This document shows positions 37,991 to 50,123 of a stretch of DNA of 64,000 nt, piece after piece. Location of the stretch: positions 488,111 to 552,110 of the forward strand of contig NQMI01000009.1 of assembly GCA_002270565.1 (NCBI GenBank), in the 5' to 3' direction. Positions within the stretch are counted from its first letter, which is position 1. Each line of letters opens with the position of its first letter. This DNA comes from Stenocarpella maydis. Taxonomy: Eukaryota > Ascomycota > Sordariomycetes > Diaporthales > Diaporthaceae. A program made the position numbers and the translations under genes. The notes under the pieces are model-generated. The model was given only the letters and a program-made list of their open reading frames with translations, had not been told where the DNA came from and did not search any database.

Positions 37991-40106
37991 ATGCTTCCGT
38001 CTGCCAGCAGCCCTGTCAACCCTGAAGTCGCCGCAAGGAACAGCGACGACGACAACACCACCGGTTCGGTCGCCGATACAGACGAGGCTCAGGATGCTCT
38101 CACATCGTTCCCCGTGGAGGCCGAGACCGCTGTAACGACTGGCGGACCTAGTAGCTTGGCTACGATTTACGAGCAGCCCGACATCAGTTCCTCCAGTAAC
38201 GAGCTCCCCACGGGAAGCAACCCAAGCAACAAGTCTACGCTCACCAAGAACGTCCAAGACGAGGTTACAGGCCACCAAACCTCCACTGAACCCGCCGATG
38301 TCCATGCGTCTCCAGATTGTGAATCTGGGGTCGATAGGCCTGATGACGAGGAGCCTGCCACACCCACCGAGCCGCAGATTGACCGCGGCGAGAGTGAGGA
38401 CCGCAGCACGGCTCCAGAGGCCGTAAAGGCCACCGGTCCTACCATTGAAGGCTCTGAGGAAGCCGGTGATGTACTGAACACTGGAAGTTTTAAGGCGCCC
38501 ACGAGTGCTTTCGCTGACCACGCTGCCAACGATTCAGCCGAGGAGTTTGTCGACCCCCATGACAGAGACAACATTGGAAATGTCGTCAAGTTCTTCTACA
38601 CGTGCAGCACTCGCAAGAGACCTTCCAGTCCAGTTGCCTCTGCCCCTGGCTGCTGCAACCCTCGGCTTCATCGCGACAGCGATTTGTACATCAAGGCCAA
38701 AGATGAGGACGGCAAAACCTACGTGTTTGAAGTTGTCTCTGCCACTCTCGAGAAGGTCTCACCCAAGTTTGAAGCAATGATCTATGGTAGCCACACCCGT
38801 GGTAACAAGGAGGTGTGGGTGTGGGAATTGGATGATGACCCGTAAGTACCGACTCCCCATGGTTTCAGCCGCGTTGCACTGGATTATCAGTTGTGTTCCG
38901 CCCTTCCATGTCTGCTCAGACACATAATCTTGACCTCATGGAAATCAGTATTTCATCTAGCTTTCTGCTTCGCACTTCTGTTTACTGTCGTCCTGTCCAC
39001 AATCCGACATGAGCACTGTACCCTTCACTCTGCACCTCGCTGTCATGACTCGTTATTGGTCTTTGAGCGAGTACCTTCCCCGCCACATATCCACAGCTAA
39101 TCGCTTTAAATACAGTCTCGGTCTCAAAATCATGTTCTGTTTGGTACACAACAAATTTCCCAGAGCATTCGTCTCTTCGAAGCCCAACACCGACCAACTG
39201 CACAAGATGTTGCAGGTGCTCGACAAGTACGAGGTCAACTTGGAGGATACAAACTATCACCTCTTTGCTCACTCCTGGATAGACGGCTTCCGGAGCGGAT
39301 TGGCCACTTCCAAACTAAGTAATATTGAGGCCCTCCGAGTGGCTTACGAGATCGGTGATCTCAAGACTATGAAGACCTTCATTCGTGAAGCTGCTCATGA
39401 GATTGCTGACGAGGACGGAATGCGCCTGCAAGATTTCCCTATGCAGCAGCAGGGCATTCTGGACAGCATCGAAAGTATCCGAACCGAAAGCCTCGAGAAA
39501 CTGCTGAGCTCTTTGAAAGTCCCACTTGAGTACTTCATGGATCCTGCGAATTTCGGTGGCACTTAGTATTGCAAATCCAACGAAGGCCACTTTGAGTGCA
39601 ACCAGAAGCTCCTAGGCTCCTTGATGGCCAATTTGGTTCAGCAGTCGCTGTTTCCAATTCCGGAGCCTGCCAAATACAAGGGAAGCGTGGCCTCCTTGAT
39701 GGAGAAGATGGAGAAGATGGAGATCAGGGGCTTATTCTACCCCGGTATAGTGATGACGGAACAGAAGCATACTCAGTGCAGGCTGGGACAAGCTGTCGCC
39801 GTTGAGAAGGTCAGAGGGAAGGGTGGAAAGGGACTCCTTCCGCTCTCTGACGACCTCGTGGAGCACATGTACTTTGCCTGCAAACGCAATGGCCTACTTC
39901 AGAAGGAGCAGGGGGAGTTTGAGCCTTACAAGGCTCGTGTTAGAGATTTCGAGCTCCTCTATCGGGACGAGTTCAAGAAAGACATCTGGGGATGGTACGA
40001 CATGGAGGCTCCCGAGGGCAATTCTGCCTGCGATGGCTCGGATGACGAGGGCATCTTCGATGTCGTGGACAACAGCACCTGGATTGAGCGCAAGGCGCCG
40101 GGTTGA
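37991..40106 (+). CDS. BTB/POZ-domain protein, frame interrupted by an in-frame TAG
   Basis: Exons 37991..38841 and 39116..40106. Residues 1-205 are acidic, Ser/Thr/Pro-rich and disordered. A fungal BTB-like domain follows: DLYIKAKDEDGKTYVFEVVS, LEKVSPKFEAMIYG, WELDDDP, then across a 274-nt phase-2 intron LGLKIMFCLVHNKF and LHKMLQVLDKYEVN. BTB proteins of this type mediate protein pairing, often with Cul3 ligases. The frame stops at TAG 39564-39566 (433 residues), yet the same frame continues open for 180 codons with family-like sequence (YCKSNEGHFECNQKLLGSLM, KYKGSVASLMEKMEKM, IRGLFYPGI). So the intact ancestor was about 613 residues. A short intron removing the stop would need a poor donor (GTCCCA) and only 48 nt. 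Nonsense mutation, assembly error or readthrough are the options. Confidence 0.75.
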
Positions 40107-42150
40107 GTGGGAACGTGAGGTCTTCAAAAGCGTTTTTATTACGTGTCTAGTTACCCAGGTATTGTAGTCTCTGGCTGTGGAATTGTTCTGGTTTGTGGGT
40201 GAGGATCCTGTCTGGTACAAATCAGGGATGGGGGAAATAGTTTGGTCGTTCGGCAAAGTACTGCCATTATTTCTGCTCCCAGTCATTAGCTCCCCGTTTC
40301 GCATTCCCAATCATCTATCTCGTGGTGGAGGCTGTGTTCCGGAATGAGGTGCCCCTCTCTGACCAGGGTTAGCCTCTTGATGATACACGAAATACGTTTC
40401 TAAGCAAATAACTTTCATACTTGTACTCGACTTCTCATGCTATGAAGCCTGGCATTCGCATGCTGATGGGGAACTCAAGCGCTTGCAGGGTTGGAGGTGC
40501 TGTTTGGATGGAGATAAATAGAGGTGCCGAAGCAGGACTGGAGATCTATCGAGACCTTGTCAAGAGTCTGGGGCCAGTCCGCAGCATGATTGCTGCTGGA
40601 AGATCTCAACTATCAGGACAGATCCGCAGCTGTTATAAGAAAGGGCATTGAAGCAAAGTCGAAACTGCGAGAGCGGCACTCAGCATCCCGGCTCGTTGTT
40701 TGCAACTGGACGAGCGGGAAAGCCGAGATATGGACCAATACAGCAAGCATGCCTAGAGATTTGCTGAGTAGGGGGGAAATCATTTGCCATTCTCTGGTTT
40801 TTGGATGAGGTTTACTTTTAGGCAAGATCTATTCACCACGCCACAAAGATTTTCGCCTTTAGTTGCAGTGTTGTCAATACGATTTGTACGAAAGCGAACG
40901 CGAACTGTGCTATGTTTCGGTACAACGCGATCATCATCTGACTACTACTGTATTAAATGCATGCTCTGTGGGCCGGCCGCAAGATTGTTTTTCTCCCCCC
41001 CCCCCGTTATCGTATATCACCGCGTTTTGTTGCCCGAAAGCCCGCCAGGCAGACAGACAGACCATCCATCGCTCGATTTCGATGATCACTACGGTTCTGA
41101 TGCCCAAGGTCTGCGAAGGTGGGATCGCCTAGGCGCGTAGGCGTGCGGCTGCGGCGGAGGGGACATGCTGCTATGGTGAATGCCACGTGGGCAAGGTTGG
41201 CTGTCCTGACATTGCTCCGAAGGACGAATCGGCCCGGTGGGATCCTGTGCACGAGAAGCGGCCGTGGTTTCTGAGGGCGGATTTCGGAATCGAGACGGAC
41301 TCTTGGCTGCCAATAACCTCGCTTGGCGTAGGCTCTCACGGTGGATCTTTAGGCCGTTGCTTTTATGTTTCAGACAACGTCGATGTGGCTTCGGCTAGAT
41401 GGTGGCATGTCGCTGGACGGTGCGCTGTGATAGTCCTGATACCGCTCCCGGTCGTTGGCATGGGCCCCGTCGCAGGCGCTGTCTTTGCTTCTGCTGTACT
41501 ACATAGAAGCATGGCATGCACGGTGCCGGGTTCCCCAGGCGGACAAGGCACATACACAGTAGGTGTGGTGGACCACTTCCTGTACAGGTGCAGTTGTACT
41601 GTACATTGTGGCCCAAGCACTGGAGAGTACTGTAACTGCTTACATACTCCGACGCAAGGTTTCACAAGTCTTTGAACTCAATGAAGCATGCTGCTCGGCC
41701 GAGCCCCAATGGAGCTGCGAAACACGGAGGCACCAAGACAGGCAGACTCAGTGCCACCCAGCAATAATGTCAGACGGAGGGTTTTTTTTGACATTGTGGC
41801 GGACTTCCTGCGGACAAGACTGCCTGCTGGCAGACGGGCGGACGGGCTGTCGGGGTAATGAGGGCCCCGAAGGACGTTGTCTGCTCGGTCGCCCGACCTT
41901 GCTGACGAAAGGCCCGCTACCCGAACCATACGTGGAGGTCCGAGCTTGCCTCGCCAAGTTCCACGACTAATAACTAACCCTTCTCGTTTTCTGATCCCAA
42001 TTTTAGTCATGGCTTGCGGACTGCGAAGCCTTATTGACTACTGTGGACTCTGGACATAGGGCACCTGGGCACATGGAAATCGAGAGAGCGTGTGGGCCTC
42101 GACTCAACCAAAAAGGAGTCATTCAGCGAGGACGCTAGACCTGTCAGGTC

Positions 42151-42208
42151 CGAACTCGAACTCGAATTCGAACTCGAACTCGAACTCGAATTCGAAATCG
42201 AGTTCGAG
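42151..42208. repeat. hexanucleotide repeat (CGAACT/CGAATT)n with inverted end
   Basis: About nine tandem CGAACT-like units, two converted to CGAATT. The last part reads CGAAATCGAGTTCGAG, the reverse complement of the unit, so the array can fold back on itself. Translation gives alternating Glu-Leu/Glu-Phe, but no gene is supported. Confidence 0.85.
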
Positions 42209-43826
42209 AAAGAAAAGAATGCTAGTGATACAGGACAAATTGGTAGATACACACTAGTGTACCGCAGACCAACCTGCAGAGGATTGGAGCCAATTGTCCA
42301 GTGGGGCGTTCCCCACGATCCATTTCCCCCGTGACAACATTGAACTTCTGAAGAGGTGATTGGATGACATGGCCAAATCCGGTTGGCGTCCGCTTGACGT
42401 CCGCCCCGTCAAAATGAGCGCACTCACATGCTGCTTACTCCATTCCTACACACCGTAGCTCGGTTTTGTATACCTGTAAACAGTGAATAATACAAAAAGT
42501 CCGAAGTGTTTATTGTGGACACTTGAATAGTCTTGAATCTGGCGAACAATTCTTCAAGAATTAGCATGCAATTGGGAAGTGAATAGGCTGTGTTAGGAAC
42601 GTGATACGCCACGGGCGACTATGAGTGCGCTCATCTCTGTCCAGCTAGACCGTAGAGGAGACGAGCAGGAGTTGTCTGTGGTGCACATCATTCTGGCCTT
42701 TGCATCGTGCACGGATAAGCAAGAGGGTGCTCGGTGTCAGCTTCCAGCTCCGGCTTCAGGTTCAGGTTCGGGCTTGTTCGATCTATGGGCCAGTCCTTTA
42801 TCGTTTCGTCAGTGGCTGAGCCACCGGGCGCGGTTGTGTTGAACATCAAACACACACATGCGGGCAGTGAGTGTGACTGGATAATAAGACATGCCGGGTG
42901 GGTCTGGGCCAGTGGGTATAATAACTATTAAACTTTGGCGCATGCTTTTTCGCCTGCTGTGCCGCAGAGCCTCTGACTGTCCAGCTACTTAGCGAATCGG
43001 CTGCAGCAGATCGACTGAGATAAACGAGAGCTAGCTGAGCTTTCGGAAGGCCCCGAGTGGGAGGCCAACAAGCATGAGTGCTACTATAAGTAACAACATA
43101 TTGGCAACGTGGGCCGCCACGAGTCCAGCAACGAATGCCATGAAATTGCAGTAAAAAAGAAAAGGATGAAGAAGAAGAAAGAAAACAAAAGAAAAATAAT
43201 AACTGCAGATCAGGGCTGCCTGACCAGGAATCAACGGAAGCCGTAAACTGTATGCCAAGACCTGAAGGTGTACGTACCCAAAGTACACGGGTGGAAGTGA
43301 TCCTCTCACACTGCACTTGGCTAGCCTCTTACGTAGTCTCGGAGTATTGGACCCATCCGCCTCCGCAACCACGGGCTAGGACGCCTATCTGGCTGCCTAG
43401 TGTAGGTAGTAGATATGCGGATGTGCTGATAAATCGGTACGGGGGCAATCACTGTACGGACCACCATGCTCGAAGTACTACCTACTTGGCTTGGCTACCT
43501 GCCTGGGCAGGTGCTTACTATGCAGGCATGTCCCCAAGGCTCTGGAAGCCTGGCCCCTGCTATGTGCGGGAGACATGAGGTGCCTGGTCCCTGCTTGTCC
43601 CCGTCGAACGGCCCAATGTTTCTTCACCCTAGCCATGGCTGCACACCCCATTTCGCCGATGCCGTCCAAAAACTCGTGCTGCCCGTCATAACCTCCCCAG
43701 GGCCCGCCCCGTGTCTCGTCGAAGCAATGTGTTTTGGTCTTCATTCATACGACGTCCCTCCTGGCCTTGTTACGCGTCTGGACCTGCGGGGCCTTCTTCT
43801 GTCCTTCTCCATACCCCGACTGGCTG

Positions 43827-43838
43827 TGTACGGAGTAT
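43827..43838 (+). repeat. TGTACGGAGTAT motif, copy 2
   Basis: Exact 12-base match to the copies at 34185 and 52302; intergenic, 301 bases before the ABC transporter start codon. Confidence 0.5.
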
Positions 43839-43890
43839 AGTTGCGACGGGAGGCCAAGACTGCCCGCCACTCCCCAGGGGACGGGGACCG

Positions 43891-43917
43891 GACTGACTGA
43901 CTGACTGACTGACTGAC
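43891..43917. repeat. (GACT)n microsatellite
   Basis: Nearly seven perfect GACT units about 220 bases upstream of the ABC transporter start. Confidence 0.9.
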
Positions 43918-44138
43918 AAAGAGCCCTTCATCCGTCCGACACCACACATAATACCCCAGCTTGTCGCCCGGTATTTTATTTCCTGGCTTTCGTAAGTACA
44001 ATCTCTCCCATCCCAGCGCGCAATCCAATCATCCACTAACAGGCGCCAGGTGAGCCTGCTACTTGGCCTGCGTGCGCATCGCATCCCAAGAGTGCACGTG
44101 TGGTGCCGTCGCTTGCGAGGCGAAGCCCTGCCGCCACC

Positions 44139-47100
44139 ATGTCCTTCACAGCCGGCACTGGTGCCTTTGGCAACTATGATCTCTCAGCACAGACGGGCGG
44201 CTTGCCCCTAACCACAACAAGGTCTCACGACCAGCACGGCGACGATGCCTCGGCCGCCCCTGCACCTCGCTCGCCCCGCCCTTCCACAAAGACCACCCCC
44301 CACAATGACACCAGCACCACCCTGGCCGAGAACGAAAAGGCAGGCCCTGCTGCCAACGCCGAAGCCGGCAACGAGAAGACCGCTAGCTCCCCAAGCGAGA
44401 CTGAGGATGACGAAGTCGTAGAGGCCCGCCGGTCCAGCATGGTCCAGAACCTGGCGAGACAGTATACTAACAAGTCCCATGCCTCGGGCATCACCGGCGC
44501 GAACCCTTTCATCGAGCACGCAAACGACCCGGAGAGCCCCCTGAACCCTAATGGCGACAAGTTCAACGCCCGGGCATGGGCCAAGAACGTCGTAGAGCTG
44601 GCTTGTAAAGAGGGACGCGGCTTCCGCACCAGCGGCATTGCTTTCCAGAACCTCAACGTCTTCGGTTACGGCGCCGGCACAGACTACCAGAAGGATGTTG
44701 CCAACATCTTGTTGGACGTCGCTGATCTGGCCCGTGGTGTGATAGGCAGGGCCAGGAAGAATAGGATTGACATCCTACAAAAGTTCGACGGCGTTGTGCA
44801 CAAGGGTGAGATGCTCGTTGTACTGGGTCCTCCTGGATCCGGATGCAGTACCTTTTTGAAGACTATCTCGGGCGAGATGAACGGCATATATGTTGAGGAT
44901 TCTTCCTACTTCAACTACCAGGGTAAGTGCCGAAACCCGGCCAGTTTTCAATCAAGCAGGCGAGCCAGAGCATTATGGCCTTGTGCGATCAGCACTAATA
45001 ACACTCTCAACAGGTGTGTCCGCAAAGGAAATGCACAAGAATCATCGTGGTGAGGCCATTTATACAGCCGAGGTCGATGTTCACTTTCCCATGTTGACCG
45101 TTGGCGATACCCTGACTTTCGCATCGAGAGCACGTGCGCCCCGCGAGCTTCCAGGTGGCATACCCAAGAGCCTCTTTACCAGCCACCTCCGCGATGTCGT
45201 CATGGCCATGTTTGGTATCTCCCATACCATCAACACTCGTGTCGGAAACGAGTATGTTCGCGGTGTGTCTGGTGGAGAGAGGAAGCGTGTGACAATATCT
45301 GAAGCAGCGCTTTCCGGGGCGCCTTTGCAATGCTGGGATAACTCGACGCGAGGTCTTGACTCCGCAAACGCCATCGAGTTCTGCAGGACCCTCAGGCTCC
45401 AATCCGAGCTTTTCGGCAATACCGCGTGTGTCTCCATCTACCAGGCCCCACAGACTGCCTACGACCTATTTGATAAGGCAGTTGTTCTTTACGAGGGCCG
45501 TCAAATATTCTTCGGCCCTGCGGCTGAAGCTCGACAGTATTTTATCAACTTGGGTTTCGACTGCCCCCCGCGGCAGACAACTCCTGATTTCTTGACTTCC
45601 ATGACAAGCCCTTTGGAGCGTATCGTGCGCCCCGGTTTTGAGGACAAAGCGCCTAGGACGCCCGACGAGTTCGCCGCCCGCTGGAGGGAGAGTGCCGAGT
45701 ATAAGAGGCTGCAGGCTGAGATCGAGGAGTACAAGGCTGCTCACCCCCTCGACGGCCCCGATGCTCAACAGTTCCGTGCCCACAAGCGTGCGCAGCAGTC
45801 AAAGAGACTGCGCCCCAAGTCGCCATACACACTGGACTATTGGCAGCAGGTGGAACTGTGTCTGTGGCGAGGTTGGAAACGGCTGAGTGGTGACCCCAGT
45901 CTGACTATAAGCATGTTGATCGGCAACTTAATCATGGCCTTGATTATTTCCAGCGTCTTCTACAACCTCCAGATGACGACATCCAGCTTCTTCCAACGCG
46001 GTGCTCTGTTGTTCTTCGCATGTCTTATGAACGCTTTCGCTTCCGCTCTTGAGGTAAGGAATTACTCAAGAATCATGTTGATCCCCCTTTTGTTCAGAAT
46101 AGCGACATACTAACAATACACGGTCAGATCTTGACATTGTACGCACAACGCCCAATTGTCGAGAAACATGCCAGATACGCCCTGTACCACCCCTCCGCCG
46201 AAGCCATTTCGTCGATGTTGTGTGATTTACCCTACAAGGTTCTGAACTCGATCGTATTTAACCTTGCGTTATATTTCATGACGAACCTACGACGGGAGCC
46301 GGGAGCATTCTTCTTCTTCCTGCTGATATGTTTCGTCACAACGCTGGCAATGTCTATGATCTTCCGAACCATTGCATCCTCGTCACGAACACTCTCACAG
46401 GCCATGGTGCCAGCCGCCCTGATCATCCTGGACTTAGTAATTTTCAGCGGGTTTGTTATTCCAATCGATTATATGCTGGGTTGGTGCCGCTGGTTGAATT
46501 ACTTGGACCCTCTGGCCTACGCGTTTGAGGCCTTGATGGTGAACGAGTTCCACAACCGCGACTACACTTGCACGCAATACGTACCGAGCCCCGAGATGCC
46601 AATGTATGCAGACGTGGGCGGGTCGAGCCGAGTCTGCTCCGCCGTTGGATCCCGGCCGAACCAGAATTTCGTGAACGGCGACGATTACATCAACACCGGA
46701 TTCAGGTACTACGCATCGAATAAATGGCGCAACTTCGGTATCGTCATTGCCTTCATCGCTTTCTTCCTCTTCACCTACATGATCGCCGCCGAGCTCGTCT
46801 CCGAGAAGAAATCCAAGGGTGAAGTGCTTGTCTTCCGCCGCGGCCACAAGCCTGCTGCGTTCAAGGAGCAAAGGAACGACACCGAAGGAGGCAAGACAGT
46901 CGGGTCAGCTCCCATTGTCGCCCGACACGACGCGAGTGACTCCGGTAAGGAGGCTGGCTTCATCGAACGACAAACCAGCGTCTTCCATTGGAAGGATGTG
47001 TGCTACGAGGTTAAGATCAAGAGCGAAGCCAGGCAAATTCTGGATCATGTGGATGGTTGGGTCAAGCCCGGTACACTGACGGCTCTGATGGGAGTCTCGG

Positions 47101-48929
47101 GTGCGGGCAAGACAACGCTGCTCGACTGCTTGGCCGATCGAACCTCGATGGGTGTTATTACCGGCGAGATGCTTGTCGATGGACACCCTCGCGATAATTC
47201 TTTCCAGCGGAAAACAGGCTATGTCCAGCAACAGGATCTTCATCTGCAGACAACCACCGTTCGCGAAGCCCTCAACTTCAGCGCTCTGCTTCGTCAACCC
47301 GCTCATATACCTCGCGAAGAGAAGCTCGCCTACGTCGATGAGGTTATCAAGCTCTTGGATATGCACGAGTACGCAGATGCTGTTGTTGGTGTCCCTGGCG
47401 AGGGTCTCAACGTTGAACAGCGGAAGCGGCTGACCATAGGCGTGGAGCTTGCGGCAAAGCCCCCCCTGCTACTGTTTGTTGACGAGCCGACCTCTGGTCT
47501 CGACTCTCAGACCTCCTGGGCCATATTGGATCTGCTGGAGAAGCTTACAAAGAGCGGCCAAGCTATTCTTTGCACAATCCACCAGCCTTCTGCTATGCTT
47601 TTCCAACGATTTGATCGGCTTCTGTTCCTCCAGAAGGGTGGAAAGACCGTCTATTTTGGCGAGATTGGCGAGAATTCCAAGACTATGACTTCTTACTTTG
47701 AGCGCCACGGTGCTTATCCTTGCCCACCCGAGGCTAACCCCGCTGAATGGATGTTGGAGGCAATTGGTGCTGCTCCGGGCTCACACACCGACATTGACTG
47801 GTTCAAGACCTGGAGGGAAAGCCGCGAATGTGCTGAAGTCCACAACGAGTTGCAGCGACTCGTGGACGAGGGTGACGGAACCAATGCGGCATCCGGCCCG
47901 GTCCACGACAAGACTAGCTACCGCGAGTTCGCCGCGCCCTTTGGGAAACAACTTCAAGAGGTTGTCCTCCGTGTCTTCCAGCAGTACTGGCGTACCCCGT
48001 CCTATATCTACTCCAAGGCGGCGCTGTGTACTGGCATCTCTCTGTTTATCGGTCTGGTCTTCCTCAACGCCCCGAACACGGTCCAGGGTCTACAGAACCA
48101 GATGTTTGCCATCTTTAACATCCTGACAATCTTTGGCCAGCTCACCCAGCAGCAAATGCCCCACTTCGTTGTCCAACGTTCTCTGTACGAGGTTCGCGAG
48201 CGGCCATCCAAGGTCTATAGTTGGAAGGTCTTCATGATCTCACAGATTATAGTGGAGCTGCCGTGGAACTCTCTGATGGCTGTCATCATGTTCGTCTGTT
48301 GGTACTATCCCGTTGGCCTCTACCGAAACGCCGAGGTCGCAGACCAGGTCCATGAGCGTGGCGCTCTCATCTTCCTCTTCCTTCTCGCCTTTATGTTGTT
48401 CACGTCGACCTTTACGGATCTGGTCATTGCAGGCTTCGAGACAGCCGAGGCAGGCGGAAACGTCGCCAACCTGCTGTTCATGCTGTGCCTCATCTTCTGC
48501 GGTGTCCTGGCCAACCCCAAGACTTTCCCCCGCTTCTGGATCTTCATGTACCGGGTGTCACCTTTTTCGTACCTGGTAGGCGGCATGCTTTCGGCGTCTG
48601 TAGCCAACACCTTTGTCCAGTGTGCGGACAACGAGCTTCTCTCTCTCCAGCCCGCCGGCAACCAGACCTGCTACGAGTACATGGCACCTTACATGAGCGT
48701 CGCCGGCGGCTATCTCATTCAGCCCAACGCCACCGCCGACTGCAGCTTCTGCCCCGTCTCCGACACCAACACCTTCCTCGCCGGCGTGGGTACCTACTAC
48801 TCACAGCGCTGGAGAAACTTTGGCATCCTCTGGGCGTACATCATCTTCAACGTCTTTGCCGCCCTGGGCGTCTACTGGCTCGCTCGTGTGCCCAAGGGCA
48901 AGAAGGTGAAGAAGGCTAAGAAGGAGTGA
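44139..48929 (+). CDS. PDR/CDR-type ABC transporter (ABC-G, full length)
   Basis: Three exons, join(44139..44922, 45014..46053, 46128..48929), give 1541 residues, full length for the fungal (NBD-TMD)x2 pleiotropic drug resistance group. It sits in the plasma membrane and exports hydrophobic compounds. NBD1 has the family's degenerate Walker [10 protein letters not shown] (Cys for Lys, about residue 229), signature [10 protein letters not shown] and degenerate Walker [17 protein letters not shown]2 has canonical Walker [18 protein letters not shown] (about 930), variant signature [16 protein letters not shown] and Walker [15 protein letters not shown]. Two membrane blocks of about six helices follow each NBD, with a Cys-containing extracellular loop before the last helix (DCSFCPVSD). 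Both introns are standard and TACTAAC precedes the second acceptor. The tail is Lys-rich. It resembles drug-efflux transporters such as CDR1 and AtrF/ABC1; actual substrates are unknown. Confidence 0.96.
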
Positions 48930-50123
48930 AGAAGCAAGAGCCATTTTGTGGACGGCAGGATGAACTGGCAGTGTAATGTTGATGATGTTTCAATTCTGTT
49001 TAATAATATTTGTAACTGATTCATTGCTGTAGGTGGGCGTCCAGGGGATACCCGACAAGTTACGGGGATAAGATATAACTTGTGTAGCATATACGCCACA
49101 GTGTGGGCGATGATGATCAGGGAGATTCCCCTTTTCGTCTTCTTTCCTTCTCTTTTCTTGCCTTTCACACACCGCGGAAGCCCCACCCATCTCTTCTCAA
49201 CCTTTCTTCCCTGTTCATGTTTTTTATGCTTGTAATTGAACCCAAGTCCGCGCTAAAGTACTAGAGGATGGGGCAGCATTGTTTATAGTCTGGTTTTTGT
49301 TTTCTTACTCCCCTCGGAAAGTTACTAGAAGCCATTTAGAGAACGGTTAAGACGGATGACTAGAAAGCTATATATATATATATATATCGGTGTGATGATA
49401 TTCCAGAGCAGTGCATTTTAAATAGAGTAAAACATCTAGGACTATAGCCTATAGATAATGGAACGGGGGAAGCTTGGTTTTATAGAATGGAGCAACAATA
49501 GCGAAGCCCCTGACTCGTGACAATCTGATAGTTGGAATGGGCCGGAAGATACCCAGATCAGGAGATGACATACACTGACTCATAACTGAGTGACCTTGGT
49601 CCCATGCCTCTGTGATGCTGTCTCGCTTGCTCGCGGTGATGATGCATATGGCTGCATTTCGTGCATGAGTGGACTGCATGGCTGGGCTACGGTGGGCGGG
49701 TTGCGATTTGCCACCTACAGTACATGTCGCCAGCCCGATCAGGCGACAATCTGTCGCTACGAATGGAGAATGGGAGTGCGGCTGTCAGTCCACCCATGCG
49801 TGGCGATACACAGGCGTCTGCCCCTAGACTGCATGCACCTGTGGACTATCTGGCAACCCCTTACCACCGCAATGCATCGGTCTGGGCATGTGTGAGCCTC
49901 AGGTGGGACATTGTGGGTATGTGTGGGCTCCTGGACAGTTGGTAGTCGTCGGCACAAGTTTGAGGGCGGGTGCCATATCCCTGGCTGTAAAGACACACGG
50001 TCCGGGCGAGGCATGAGATGGATTTGCTCCACAACGAGTCCGGTATATTAACGTCGATGTCGCTCTTGTATCGAGCGTCTATGTGAAAGAGCGCTCCTCA
50101 GCCCGTCAGAGCCCGCAGGGCCA
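48930..50123. other. convergent intergenic region
   Basis: 1.2 kb between converging stop codons of the ABC transporter and the Dal5-type permease. It contains a (TA)n tract at 49369-49387. No gene is supported. Confidence 0.45.
49369..49387. repeat. (TA)n microsatellite
   Basis: About nine uninterrupted TA units. Confidence 0.9.

Larger units (their letters stand above)
40107..44138. other. 4-kb gene-poor region upstream of the ABC transporter
   Basis: No supported gene. Open frames (for example 41187-41675 and 42846-43316) are without domains and overlap others on both strands. It contains a hexanucleotide repeat (42151-42208), a GACT repeat (43891-43917), homopolymers near 40998 and 41782, and a TGTACGGAGTAT copy at 43827. 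The right end is the ABC transporter promoter. Confidence 0.4.

Noticed and set aside
39510..39566. 48-nt intron to remove the BTB gene TAG
   Set aside because: It needs donor GTCCCA, is shorter than all other introns in the window, and lacks a branch site.
41187..41675. 162-codon open frame in the gene-poor region
   Set aside because: No start context, domain or homologous pattern; other frames on the opposite strand are equally open.
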